A stretch of 20,303 nucleotides of DNA from CAYLQA01 sp964385695 (GTDB lineage: Bacteria > Desulfobacterota > Desulfobulbia > Desulfobulbales > Desulfurivibrionaceae): contig CAYLQA010000052.1 of the NCBI GenBank assembly GCA_964385695.1, forward strand, positions 1-20,303, in the 5' to 3' direction. Within the stretch, counting starts at the first letter, position 1, and every line of letters begins with the position of its first letter. Of the stretch, positions 13,743 through 20,303 are shown in pieces. The notes under the pieces were generated by a model, which was given only the letters and a program-made list of their open reading frames with translations, did not search any database and was not told the origin of the DNA. A program made the translations under genes and the position numbers.

Positions 13743-14990
13743 ATGATCGCAACCTTTGAATCCTGGCTTACCTCCCAGGGCATGGGCCAGGCCCTGGCCG
13801 ACATTTTGGGCCTTTGCCTGGCCCTCACCCTGTTGCTGCTGGCTGTGCTGCTCACCACCTGGGGAACAAAACGTTTTTTCATCCCCCTGATCGAGAGCGG
13901 GATTAAAAAGAGCGCGGCTAACTGGGACGACACCCTGGTAAAACAGCAATTCTTCGGCCGCCTGGCCTATCTTGTTCCCACTGTGGTCGCCTTTTTTATC
14001 AGCGATATTATCTTCTCCCCCACAAGCTCGGCCGGTATCTTTTTTAAACGCACGGCCCTGATCGTTTTTGTCATCTTCGGTGTCCGGGTTATGGATGCCC
14101 TCCTCAAAAGCCTGCACGACATCCTCTGCACCCAGGAGTTTTGCAAGGGCAAGCCGCTTCGCGGCTATATCCAGGCCATCACCATTGTCATCTATATCAT
14201 GGCCGCAATCTTCATCGTTGCCATTGCCACCAACCAATCCCCCTGGGGCATCCTCACCGTTCTCGGTGGACTCACTGCCGTCCTCATCCTGGTCTTTAAG
14301 GACACCCTGCTCGGCCTGGTCGCCTCCATCCAACTCTCGGCCAATGACATGGTCCGGGTGGGCGATTGGATCGAAATGCCCACGTATGGAGCGGACGGCG
14401 ATGTGATTGATGTCTCCATCAACACCATCAAGGTGCGCAACTGGGACAAAACCATTGCCACCATTCCGGCTTATGCCTTGATATCGGACAGTTTTAAAAA
14501 CTGGCGCGGCATGGACGAATCCGGTGGCCGCCGCATTAAACGCTCCATCTTCATCGACATGAACTCCGTCAAGTTTTGCAACGAGGAGATGCTTGACCGT
14601 TTTGCCAAATTCCGCCTCTTAAAAGAATACCTGCCGCAAAAGCAGGCCAAGATTGATGCCTTCAACAAAGAAAAAGGCGCCGATCCAACCATTATGCTCG
14701 ATGGCCGCCATCAGACCAATGTGGGTATCTTTCGGGCCTACATCATCGCCTACCTCAGGCAGCACCCGAAAATCCACCAGGAGATGACCTTTTTGGTCCG
14801 CCACCTGCAGCCCACCCCCCAAGGGCTGCCCATTGAGATCTATGTCTTCTCCAACGACCAGGAGTGGGCCAATTACGAGGCGATCCAGGCGGATATCTTG
14901 GATCATATCCTGGCCGCGGTACCACAGTTTGATCTGCGCATCTTCCAATACCCCAGCGGCTTTGACCTTGGCAGCGTGACAAACGCCTAA
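13743..14990 (+). CDS. ybdG: YbdG-type small mechanosensitive channel (MscS family)
   Basis: This is a 415-residue membrane protein, the same length as E. coli YbdG as I recall it. There are about five N-terminal transmembrane helices (to about residue 195), then the MscS pore and beta domain: TVLGGLTAVLILVFKDTLLG, SIQLSANDMVRVGDWIEM, and VINT-like TIKVRNWDKTIATIPAYALI, then the YbdG-typical SFKNWRGMDESGGRRIKRSI. The C-terminal cytoplasmic domain is full length. The YbdG (MscM) group forms low-conductance channels that ease hypo-osmotic stress. GGGGAA lies 6 bases before the ATG. It has its own promoter and stands apart from the preceding cytochrome gene because of the intervening terminator. 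Confidence 0.93.
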   Translation: MIATFESWLTSQGMGQALADILGLCLALTLLLLAVLLTTWGTKRFFIPLIESGIKKSAANWDDTLVKQQFFGRLAYLVPTVVAFFISDIIFSPTSSAGIFFKRTALIVFVIFGVRVMDALLKSLHDILCTQEFCKGKPLRGYIQAITIVIYIMAAIFIVAIATNQSPWGILTVLGGLTAVLILVFKDTLLGLVASIQLSANDMVRVGDWIEMPTYGADGDVIDVSINTIKVRNWDKTIATIPAYALISDSFKNWRGMDESGGRRIKRSIFIDMNSVKFCNEEMLDRFAKFRLLKEYLPQKQAKIDAFNKEKGADPTIMLDGRHQTNVGIFRAYIIAYLRQHPKIHQEMTFLVRHLQPTPQGLPIEIYVFSNDQEWANYEAIQADILDHILAAVPQFDLRIFQYPSGFDLGSVTNA

Positions 14991-14996
14991 CACTCC

Positions 14997-15025
14997 TTGC
15001 ATTGCCCAGGCAAATACTTTATATC
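14997..15025 (+). promoter_or_regulatory. Possible promoter of the LysR-zupT operon
   Basis: TTGCAT (14997-15002) and TATATC (15020-15025) are 17 bases apart, starting 7 bases after the ybdG stop. The leader to the LysR start at 15085 would be about 55 bases. Confidence 0.5.
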
Positions 15026-15084
15026 GAGTAAAGCTATTGATACTCTGGTAATAAAGTTACCTTTTATGGGAGCCTAAAAAACAT

Positions 15085-15993
15085 ATGGACCTGCACCGAC
15101 TGGAAGTCTTCTGCAAGGTGGTGGAGCTTAAGAGCTTTACCAAGGCGGCAGAGGCCGTCTTTCTCTCCCAACCCACGGTGAGCGAACATATCCGCAGCCT
15201 GGAAGAGACACTGAACGAGCGCTTGGTAGACCGCTTAGGCCGCGAAGTCCTGCCCACCCAGGCCGGGCAAATACTTTATAAGTACGCCAGAAAGATCCTG
15301 CGCTTAAGGCTTGAGGCGATCCAGGCAATCGAGAGTTACTCCGGCACCCTCTCCGGCCACCTCTACCTGGGGGCCAGCACCATTCCAGGCACCTATATCC
15401 TGCCCAGCATTATCGGCAGCTTTAAAAAACGTTTTCCAGAAATCCAGATCACCCTGAGCATCGGCAACTCGCGCAAGGTGGCGGACTCGGTTTTGGCAGG
15501 CACAGCGGAATTCGGCATTGTCGGCGCCCGCTGGAGCGACCCTGCCCTGACCTGGCAGGAGCTTTTTGACGATGAGCTGGTCCTGGTGGTCTATCCTGCG
15601 CACCCCTTTGCCGGGAAAAAATCCATTGCCCCGGAGGCATTGCTTGAGGAACCCTTTATCATCCGCGAACGGGATTCGGGCACCAGAAAGGTTATCGGCC
15701 AAATTCTCGATGAGCACCTGGATCTTGCCAAGCTGCAGGTAGTAGCGGAGATGGGCAGCACCGAGGCGGTGCGGCAATCCATCAAATCCCAGATCGGCAT
15801 TGCCATCCTCTCCAGACAGGCGGTAAGCGAGGATCTGGCCAGCGGAGCGCTACAAAGTGTTGCCATCAAAGGCGTGCATCTCTCCCGGCCCTTTTATCTC
15901 ATCCAGCGCAAGAATCGTAAGCTCTCTCCCATCTGCACCGCCTTTATCGATTATTTAGCAGAAGAACACCAAGAGGAATCGCATGGAGCATAA
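15085..15993 (+). CDS. LysR-family transcriptional regulator
   Basis: This 302-residue protein has the LysR architecture. A winged helix-turn-helix occupies about 1-60 (MDLHRLEVFCKVVELKSFTKAAEAVFLSQPTVSEHIRSLEE contains the motif), a linker helix about 60-88, and a periplasmic-binding-like effector domain from about 89. The effector domain carries GASTIPGTYILPSIIGSF and the RERDSGTRKVI segment seen in CysB/CysL/CbbR-like members. It resembles the LysR group called selenium-metabolism-associated in sulfate reducers, but I cannot confirm this without a search. The nearest GGGAG is 12 bases upstream of the ATG. The 3' end overlaps the ZupT-like gene by 11 bases, so the pair is co-translated. Targets may be the adjacent transporter or the downstream sulfite-reductase-like gene (inference). 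Confidence 0.9.
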   Translation: MDLHRLEVFCKVVELKSFTKAAEAVFLSQPTVSEHIRSLEETLNERLVDRLGREVLPTQAGQILYKYARKILRLRLEAIQAIESYSGTLSGHLYLGASTIPGTYILPSIIGSFKKRFPEIQITLSIGNSRKVADSVLAGTAEFGIVGARWSDPALTWQELFDDELVLVVYPAHPFAGKKSIAPEALLEEPFIIRERDSGTRKVIGQILDEHLDLAKLQVVAEMGSTEAVRQSIKSQIGIAILSRQAVSEDLASGALQSVAIKGVHLSRPFYLIQRKNRKLSPICTAFIDYLAEEHQEESHGA

Positions 15994-16786
15994 TGTCCTT
16001 CTCGCCTTCGGCCTTACCGCATTTGCCGGGCTTTCCACCGGCATCGGCAGTGCCCTGGCCTTTTTCTCCCACCGAACCAACACCAACTTTTTAAGCATTG
16101 CCTTAGGATTCTCCGCAGGGGTGATGATCTATGTCTCCTTTGTCGAAATCTTCCAAAAGGCGCGGGACAGCCTGATCCCGGTTTACGGCGATGTCATGGG
16201 AAACGCCTACACCGTGGCCGCATTTTTTAGCGGCATCATGCTGATCCTGGTTATCGATAAGCTGGTGCCCTCCTATGAAAACCCCCATGAGGCCCATATC
16301 ATCGAGGAGATGGAAGAACCCCAGGTTCAAGAGAAACGGCTCATGCGCATGGGCATGCTTTCGGCCCTGGCCATCGGTATCCATAACTTCCCCGAGGGGC
16401 TGGCCACCTTCACCGCTGCCCTTACCGACCCGGCCCTGGGTATCTCCATTGCCGTGGCCATTGCCATCCATAATATCCCCGAGGGTATCTCTGTTTCCGT
16501 GCCCATTTATTACGCAACCGGCAGCCGCAAGAAGGCCTTTTTCTACTCCTTTCTCTCCGGGGTCGCAGAGCCCATCGGCGCCCTCATCGGCTACCTGCTC
16601 CTGCTCCCCTATATGACCGACACCACCTTCGGCCTGCTCTTTGCCTCGGTGGCCGGGATCATGGTCTTTATCTCCCTGGACGAACTCCTGCCCACGGCCC
16701 GCGAGTACAGCTCCGGCCACAATGCGGTATACGGCCTCATCGCTGGCATGGCTGTGATGGCCATGAGTTTGCTCCTGTTTTTGTAA
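15983..16786 (+). CDS. zupT: ZIP-family metal transporter, ZupT-like
   Basis: This 267-residue inner-membrane protein has about eight helices and the two ZIP metal-site motifs HNFPEG (134-139) and HNIPEG (163-168). Further conserved pieces are GLSTGIGSALAFF (16-28), GFSAGVMIYVSFVE (42-55) and LSGVAEPIGALIGYLLL (191-207). ZupT members import divalent metals such as Zn, Fe, Co and Mn. The loop between helices 3 and 4 (about 97-120) is acidic with a few His. AGAGGA lies 5 bases before the ATG, inside the LysR coding region, and the coding regions overlap by 11 bases. Placement behind a LysR gene rather than a Zur/Fur regulator is unusual. Confidence 0.93.
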   Translation: MEHNVLLAFGLTAFAGLSTGIGSALAFFSHRTNTNFLSIALGFSAGVMIYVSFVEIFQKARDSLIPVYGDVMGNAYTVAAFFSGIMLILVIDKLVPSYENPHEAHIIEEMEEPQVQEKRLMRMGMLSALAIGIHNFPEGLATFTAALTDPALGISIAVAIAIHNIPEGISVSVPIYYATGSRKKAFFYSFLSGVAEPIGALIGYLLLLPYMTDTTFGLLFASVAGIMVFISLDELLPTAREYSSGHNAVYGLIAGMAVMAMSLLLFL

Positions 16787-16800
16787 GTTTTTCCGCTGAG

Positions 16801-16814
16801 TTGACCTAAATCAA
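16801..16814. promoter_or_regulatory. FNR/CRP-superfamily-type palindromic box
   Basis: TTGACCTAAATCAA contains TTGA-N6-TCAA, the half-site spacing bound by FNR, DNR and HcpR-like regulators. It lies 35 bases before the start of the sulfite-reductase-like gene. The left half TTGACC could also serve as a -35 box. A single short match can occur by chance. Confidence 0.4.
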
Positions 16815-16848
16815 AGCCGACTTGCCTGCGATACGTTAGAGAGAAACC

Positions 16849-17649
16849 ATGAAATGGGAAAATGATGCCGATACGGCCATAAAACGGGTGCCCTTTTTCG
16901 TGCGCAAGCGGGTGCGGAAAAAGGTGGAGGAAGAGGCGCAGCGCCAGGGCGCAAGCATGGTGACCATGGCCCATGTTACGGCCAGCCAGCAGCGCTTTAT
17001 GAAAAATCAGGAGCGCGAGGTCAAGGGCTTCCAGGTAGAGACCTGCTTCGGCGCAGGCGGCTGCCCCAACCGCATCGAGGTCGCCCCGGATCTCACCTCA
17101 CGCATCGAGACCTATCTTGCCTCCCTCAATCTCAAAGAGTTTATGAAGTCCCGAGTAGACGGCCCCTTGAAGATGCACCACGAATTCCGCATCACCATGG
17201 CCGACTGCCCCAACGCCTGCTCCCGCCCCCAGATCGTGGATATCGGCATCATCAGTGCGGCCTATCCCGAGATCACCGACGCCCCATGCAGCCAGTGCGA
17301 GAGCTGTGTCACAGCCTGCAAGGAAGAGGGCATCACGGTGGACGAATCCGGCCCTACAATCGACACCGCCATGTGCCTGGGCTGCGGCCACTGTGTCACG
17401 GCCTGCCCCGAGGGCACCCTGGCAGAAGCCAAGAAGGGCTACCGCATCCTCTTAGGCGGCAAACTGGGCCGGAGGCCGCAGCTGGGCTATGAGCTGGAGG
17501 GAATCTTTTCCCCTGACGAGGTCATGGAGATCATCCGCCTTTCTGCAGAGCATTTCATGGCCCACAATACAAAAGGCGAACGCTTCGGCGAGATAGTGAA
17601 CCGCACAGGGTTTGAATTTCTCTCTCCACATAAGGTGCAAGGGGAATAA
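16849..17649 (+). CDS. PCP_red-siroheme sulfite/nitrite reductase-ferredoxin fusion
   Basis: This 266-residue cytoplasmic protein has three parts. Residues 1-48 (AIKRVPFFVRKRVRKKVEEEA...MAHV) resemble the PCP_red segment found at the C-terminus of light-independent protochlorophyllide reductase BchB. A small siroheme/[4Fe-4S] reductase core follows, with C66-x5-C72 and C120-x3-C124, the cysteine pattern that ligates the siroheme-coupled cluster. A two-cluster ferredoxin domain is inserted next (C147-x2-C150-x2-C153-x3-C157 and C176-x2-C179-x2-C182-x3-C186), then a helical tail. It is far shorter than DsrA/DsrB and fits the small assimilatory-type sulfite reductases of anaerobes. Substrate (sulfite, nitrite or other) is not decided by sequence. 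GAGAGAA precedes the ATG. It lies 62 bases after zupT, with an FNR-type box between. Confidence 0.82.
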   Translation: MKWENDADTAIKRVPFFVRKRVRKKVEEEAQRQGASMVTMAHVTASQQRFMKNQEREVKGFQVETCFGAGGCPNRIEVAPDLTSRIETYLASLNLKEFMKSRVDGPLKMHHEFRITMADCPNACSRPQIVDIGIISAAYPEITDAPCSQCESCVTACKEEGITVDESGPTIDTAMCLGCGHCVTACPEGTLAEAKKGYRILLGGKLGRRPQLGYELEGIFSPDEVMEIIRLSAEHFMAHNTKGERFGEIVNRTGFEFLSPHKVQGE

Positions 17650-17682
17650 CAACTTTCGCACCAACCCCATACTTTCCTGAGT

Positions 17683-17780
17683 AGTAAGCGATTACAAGGT
17701 GCCGCAGGTCCGCGAAAGAGGCCAGGGCTGGCCGATGACAAAGGAGATGTGGTGCCCTGTAAGCACTTACTGGATTTTTT
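17683..17780 (+). ncRNA. Candidate structured RNA or paired operator upstream of tRNA-Arg
   Basis: AGTAAGCGATTACAAGGTGCC (17683-17703 shows this in part) pairs imperfectly with its inverted partner at 17751-17771. Each arm holds its own palindrome, GTAAGCGATTAC (17684-17695) and GTAAGCACTTAC (17759-17770). Between them GGCCA/TGGCC forms a small stem, and six T follow at 17775-17780. It may be a short RNA with a terminator, the terminator region of the preceding gene, or two operators. I recognise no known RNA family. The rest of 17650-17824 shows only the tRNA promoter. Confidence 0.4.
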
Positions 17781-17781
17781 G

Positions 17782-17810
17782 TTGCCCAATCAAAGAAAGT
17801 ACGTTATATA
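17782..17810 (+). promoter_or_regulatory. Likely tRNA-Arg promoter
   Basis: TTGCCC (17782-17787) and TATATA (17805-17810) are 17 bases apart; the mature tRNA begins 15 bases further on. Confidence 0.55.
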
Positions 17811-17824
17811 GTCAACCTCATTAA

Positions 17825-17901
17825 GCGCCCGTAGCTCAGCTGGATAGAGTGCCGGACTACGAATCCGTAGGTCGGAGGTTCGAATCCTCCCGGGCGCGCC
17901 A
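17825..17901 (+). tRNA. tRNA-Arg (anticodon ACG)
   Basis: This is a 77-base cloverleaf. Acceptor stem GCGCCCG (17825-17831) pairs with CGGGCGC (17891-17897), with discriminator G and an encoded CCA. The D arm has AGCTGGATA, the anticodon loop is CTACGAA (ACG, expected to be edited to ICG) and the T arm is GGAGG-TTCGAAT-CCTCC. The bottom pair of the anticodon stem is a C-T mismatch. The layout closely follows E. coli tRNA-Arg(ACG). The tRNA is intact and its 3' end faces the integrase. Confidence 0.97.
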
Positions 17902-17910
17902 GAAATATCA

Positions 17911-17944
17911 AGGGATTAGTCAGTCTAGACTAGTCCCTTTTTTT
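17911..17944 (+). terminator. Intrinsic terminator after tRNA-Arg
   Basis: AGGGATTAGTC (17911-17921) pairs with GACTAGTCCCT (17928-17938) with one G-U pair and a 6-base loop, followed by a run of T to 17944. Confidence 0.88.
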
Positions 17945-18011
17945 GTTTTCTTGATTTTTTGCTCCATTTTTGCTCCACTGATTTTAGAATCCTAAAAAAT
18001 TAGGAGGAAAA

Positions 18012-19007
18012 ATGGCAAGCATCAGAAAACGTGGCCCTTACCAGTGGGAAGCCCGCATTCGCAGAAAAGGCTGGCCCATCCAGTGCAAAACTTTTGAGAG
18101 AAAGCAAGATGCGGAAGAATGGGCTCGTGACATCGAGTCCGAAATCGATCGCGGAATCTTCTCCTGCCGAAAAGAAGCTGAAAACACTACTCTCACAGAA
18201 GCCCTCGATCGATACGCTCGGGAGGTGACCCCGCACAAAAAAGGGGCACAACAGGAGCTTGCCAGAATAGCCCGGTGGAAACAACAACCCCTTTCCCAGG
18301 CATTCTTAGCCACGATACGGGGAGCCGACCTTGCAAAATACCGTGATGACCGCCTCTCAGAAGGCAAATCTTCAAACACTGTCCGCCTTGAACTCGCAGT
18401 TATCTCCCACCTTTTTAATATAGCCCGCAAAGAATGGGGGATGGAAAGCCTCAGTAATCCGGCACAAAATATTCGAATGCCTAGCAACTCCAGGCCACGG
18501 GATCGCCGCTTGGTGGATGATGAGGAGGAGCGACTACGGCATGCCTGTAGAGAGTCAAAAAGTAAAGGGCTTGAAGCAATCGTAATTTTGGCAATTGAGA
18601 CCGCTATGCGCCAAGGAGAACTACTTGGCTTGGAGTGGAAGAATGTTGATTTTAAAAGACGCATTGCCCATCTGCCATACACCAAAAATAACGAGTCTCG
18701 CGATGTTCCTCTATCCTCACGAGCAATAGAAGTTTTAAAGGCTAGACCACGGGATATTAAGTCCAATAAGGTTTTCTACGACTGGAAAAGAAATGATAGC
18801 CTGGGCAATTCATGGCGACGTGCTGTCAAGCGTGCGGCTATCGAGGGTTTACGCTTTCACGACCTTCGCCACGAGGCAACCAGCCGCCTTTTTGAAAGGG
18901 GATTGAATATCATGGAGGTGGCTACAATTACAGGACACAAAGACTTAAAAATGCTCAAACGCTACACTCACCTTAAAGCTGAAGACCTAGCAAGAAAGCT
19001 AGGTTAA
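18012..19007 (+). CDS. Tyrosine recombinase/integrase
   Basis: This is a 331-residue integrase. The N-terminal arm-binding region (about 1-55, MASIRKRGPYQWEARIRRKGWP) is the type seen in island and phage integrases. A helical core-binding domain spans about 58-145. The catalytic domain carries Arg200 (ETAMRQGELLGLEW), Lys225, His283-x-x-Arg286 (HDLRHEATSR), His309 (GHKDLKML) and the nucleophile Tyr318 (RYTHL). All catalytic residues are present, so it looks active. A strong TAGGAGG precedes the ATG. Such enzymes integrate DNA at tRNA 3' ends, and the tRNA-Arg lies directly upstream. Family members on islands usually recombine at the adjacent tRNA. Confidence 0.95.
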   Translation: MASIRKRGPYQWEARIRRKGWPIQCKTFERKQDAEEWARDIESEIDRGIFSCRKEAENTTLTEALDRYAREVTPHKKGAQQELARIARWKQQPLSQAFLATIRGADLAKYRDDRLSEGKSSNTVRLELAVISHLFNIARKEWGMESLSNPAQNIRMPSNSRPRDRRLVDDEEERLRHACRESKSKGLEAIVILAIETAMRQGELLGLEWKNVDFKRRIAHLPYTKNNESRDVPLSSRAIEVLKARPRDIKSNKVFYDWKRNDSLGNSWRRAVKRAAIEGLRFHDLRHEATSRLFERGLNIMEVATITGHKDLKMLKRYTHLKAEDLARKLG

Positions 19008-19011
19008 CCTA
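18985..19011. repeat. Overlapping palindromes at the integrase 3' end
   Basis: ACCTAG (18985-18990) pairs with CTAGGT (18999-19004), and TAGGTTAACCTA (19000-19011) is a perfect 12-bp palindrome covering the stop codon. No T-run follows, so it is not a typical terminator; a recombination-protein site is possible. Confidence 0.4.
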
Positions 19012-19137
19012 TACCACCCTCTAACCCCGTATTTTTTCTGTAGTTGGTTCGCTTGACAATTCCGTTCCGCTCAGTTACCCAGTTGTCTGGCTTTATTGAG
19101 AATTATCTTTTTACAAGGATGAGCAGAGGGGGAAGCT

Positions 19138-20303
19138 GTGCTCCATTTATGTAGACTTATCGTACTGGTATGTTCTTTTCTATCCGTTTTTAGTGGTCTG
19201 TCTGTTGCCCAGGAAAACAAGGGCAATTCCGCCAACCCGTTTTACGGCTCCTTCTCAACCGAGGTGTCCATAGCCGTTCCCAGTTATCACGGGTTGGAAC
19301 CCAAGCTCAAGCTCTCCTATAATTCCACGGCCAAGAACGGTTTTGTTGGTGTAGGCTGGTCCTTGGCTGGCATCTCCTATATTGAGCGCGGCCTGCCCGG
19401 TGGCGGTTCCCCCAAGTACGATGCCAACGATGCCTACTTTTTGGACGGCACCGAACTCATCCCCTCAACGCTTCAAGGTGGTACCCACTGCACCGAGATC
19501 CAAAACTACACTCGTATTCTCAAAGACGATGTCAATAACCAGTGGTTTGTATACGGCACCAATGGTAACAAGGCCACCTACACCTCCCTCTTTGTGACCT
19601 CCAAAGGTACCTTTCGCTGGTATCTCACCTCTGTTCAGGATACCCACGGCAATGTGGTCAATTACAATTACTGGAACGAGTCCAATCTCTCTGTTTATCT
19701 CGACACCATTACTTACAACGGAACCAACGTCACCTTTTATCGTGAATCCCGCTCTGACCTGATTACATACGCTACTGGTGCAGGCTTAGGCAGAGTTCAG
19801 TATCGGCTGAAGACCGTTGATGTGCAGGTCTCTGGAGAGCGAGTCCGGGTTTATAGATTGGATTATGAGGGGAGTGGGGCGACCTCACGTTCGCTGCTAG
19901 CCGGTGTGCAACAGTTTGGTAAAGATTCGATCCTGGATGCAAACGGGAACATTATCGGTGGGACGGCCTTGCCGGGGATAACTTTCCGAGTGTCGGATGG
20001 CGATATTGGCTGGACACAAAAAACAGGCATAGGGAGTCTCTCTCCTGGGCAGGGCTTTACAGACGCCTATACCTATCCGATGATCACCGGAGATTTTAAC
20101 GGGGACGGCAGGACAGATGTCGGTCGGGTGCATGCCAGTGGAGTTAGTTTTTATTTGTCAGATGGCGATATTGGCTGGACACAAATATCAGGCATAGGGA
20201 ATTTCTCTCCTGGGCAGGGCTTTACAGACGCCAATACCTACCCGATATTCACCGGAGATTTTAACGGGGACGGCAGGACAGATGTCGGTCGGGTGCATGC
20301 CAG
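19138..20303 (+). CDS. SpvB/Tc-toxin-B-like secreted protein with FG-GAP repeats (3' truncated by window)
   Basis: The frame stays open for 388 codons from GTG 19138 to the window end, so the protein is partial. A signal peptide occupies about 1-24 (hydrophobic VLVCSFLSVFSGLSVA). NPFYGSFSTEVSIAVPSYHG and LKLSYNSTAKNGFVGVGWSL (GVGWSLAG at 71-78) match the N-terminal domain shared by SpvB, TcaC/TcdB and Rhs-type proteins. After about 280 residues come FG-GAP/VCBS-type calcium-binding repeats (DFNGDGRTD from residue 319) in 55-residue units. AGAGGGGGA lies just upstream of the GTG; no in-frame ATG precedes the signal peptide. Proteins of this kind often end in Rhs repeats and a variable toxin domain, which would be beyond the window. 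It lies 130 bases after the integrase, suggesting cargo of the element. The intergenic 19008-19137 holds a TTGACA at 19053 without a clear -10. Confidence 0.82.
   Translation, partial: MLHLCRLIVLVCSFLSVFSGLSVAQENKGNSANPFYGSFSTEVSIAVPSYHGLEPKLKLSYNSTAKNGFVGVGWSLAGISYIERGLPGGGSPKYDANDAYFLDGTELIPSTLQGGTHCTEIQNYTRILKDDVNNQWFVYGTNGNKATYTSLFVTSKGTFRWYLTSVQDTHGNVVNYNYWNESNLSVYLDTITYNGTNVTFYRESRSDLITYATGAGLGRVQYRLKTVDVQVSGERVRVYRLDYEGSGATSRSLLAGVQQFGKDSILDANGNIIGGTALPGITFRVSDGDIGWTQKTGIGSLSPGQGFTDAYTYPMITGDFNGDGRTDVGRVHASGVSFYLSDGDIGWTQISGIGNFSPGQGFTDANTYPIFTGDFNGDGRTDVGRVHA
19996..20303 (+). repeat. 165-bp tandem repeat coding for FG-GAP units
   Basis: Unit 1 is 19996-20160 and unit 2 starts at 20161 and runs off the window. 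Over the 143 comparable bases I count 8 differences. Each unit encodes 55 residues with DGDIGWTQ, SPGQGFTDA and TGDFNGDGRTDVGRVHA. More copies probably follow. Confidence 0.95.

Larger units (their letters stand above)
17902..20303 (+). mobile_element. Left part of a putative element integrated at tRNA-Arg
   Basis: A tyrosine recombinase gene begins 111 bases after the 3' end of an intact tRNA gene and reads away from it, the classic arrangement of an island or prophage inserted in a tRNA 3' end. A large secreted toxin-like gene follows. The left attachment site is presumed to overlap the tRNA 3' half (about 17872-17901). The right end and its direct repeat would be outside the window. Confidence 0.5.

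Noticed and set aside
13698..14333. Minus-strand open frame opposite ybdG
   Set aside because: Acidic low-complexity shadow of a clearly recognised gene.
17683..17780. SRP RNA, 6S RNA or a riboswitch
   Set aside because: The hallmark SRP tetraloop region, the 6S central bubble and known riboswitch cores were not recognisable.
19382..19597. A small + strand open frame within the toxin-like gene
   Set aside because: It is out of frame with the open SpvB-like reading frame, which has domain support over its whole length.

Overview
All recognised genes in this 20.3 kb window lie on the + strand. The content suggests an anaerobic, cytochrome-rich member of the Desulfobacterota, probably near Desulfobulbales; this is inferred from gene content only. 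Supporting points are two multiheme c-type cytochromes (8 and 12 CXXCH motifs), a small siroheme/ferredoxin sulfite-reductase-like protein, a Ni/Co ECF substrate-capture pair, a Feo iron operon with the FeoB-associated Cys-rich protein, and a LysR regulator of the type seen in sulfate reducers.

Layout. (1) 1-148: two eight-copy heptanucleotide arrays flank a TTGACA box, just upstream of a CbiM plus NikL/CbiL-type pair (167-1353). (2) 1477-5186: a translationally coupled pair of cytochrome bd (CydA)-superfamily membrane proteins. The second is fused to a monoheme and a heptaheme c-type region, and no cydB is present. (3) 5187-5497: a gene-free stretch of hairpins, followed by a DUF47/PhoU-like gene and a Pit phosphate transporter (5498-7507) that ends at a strong terminator. 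(4) 7791-11828: a small STAS-like Cys-tailed protein, feoA, an intervening terminator-like stem, feoB, a FeoB-associated Cys-rich membrane peptide and an ATGA-coupled HD-GYP protein. (5) 11886-13577: a secreted dodecaheme cytochrome resembling the octaheme tetrathionate reductase family, closed by a strong terminator. (6) 13743-17649: a YbdG-type mechanosensitive channel, a LysR regulator overlapping a ZupT-like metal transporter, and a PCP_red/siroheme/ferredoxin fusion preceded by a TTGA-N6-TCAA box. (7) 17683-17780: a palindromic, possibly RNA-coding element, then tRNA-Arg(ACG). (8) From 17902 rightwards: a tyrosine integrase abutting the tRNA 3' end, then the start of a large secreted SpvB/Tc-toxin-B-like protein with near-identical 55-residue FG-GAP repeats, cut by the window edge.

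How they fit together: the left part is metal acquisition (Ni/Co, Fe, Zn-type) and membrane or periplasmic electron transfer. The iron operon supplies the cofactor that the many haem proteins need. The right end looks like the left boundary of an integrated element carrying a polymorphic-toxin or surface-protein gene. The most unusual item is the CydA-like/CydA-octaheme pair: it looks like a quinone-linked complex that would pass electrons to or from c-haems rather than form a standard CydAB oxidase.
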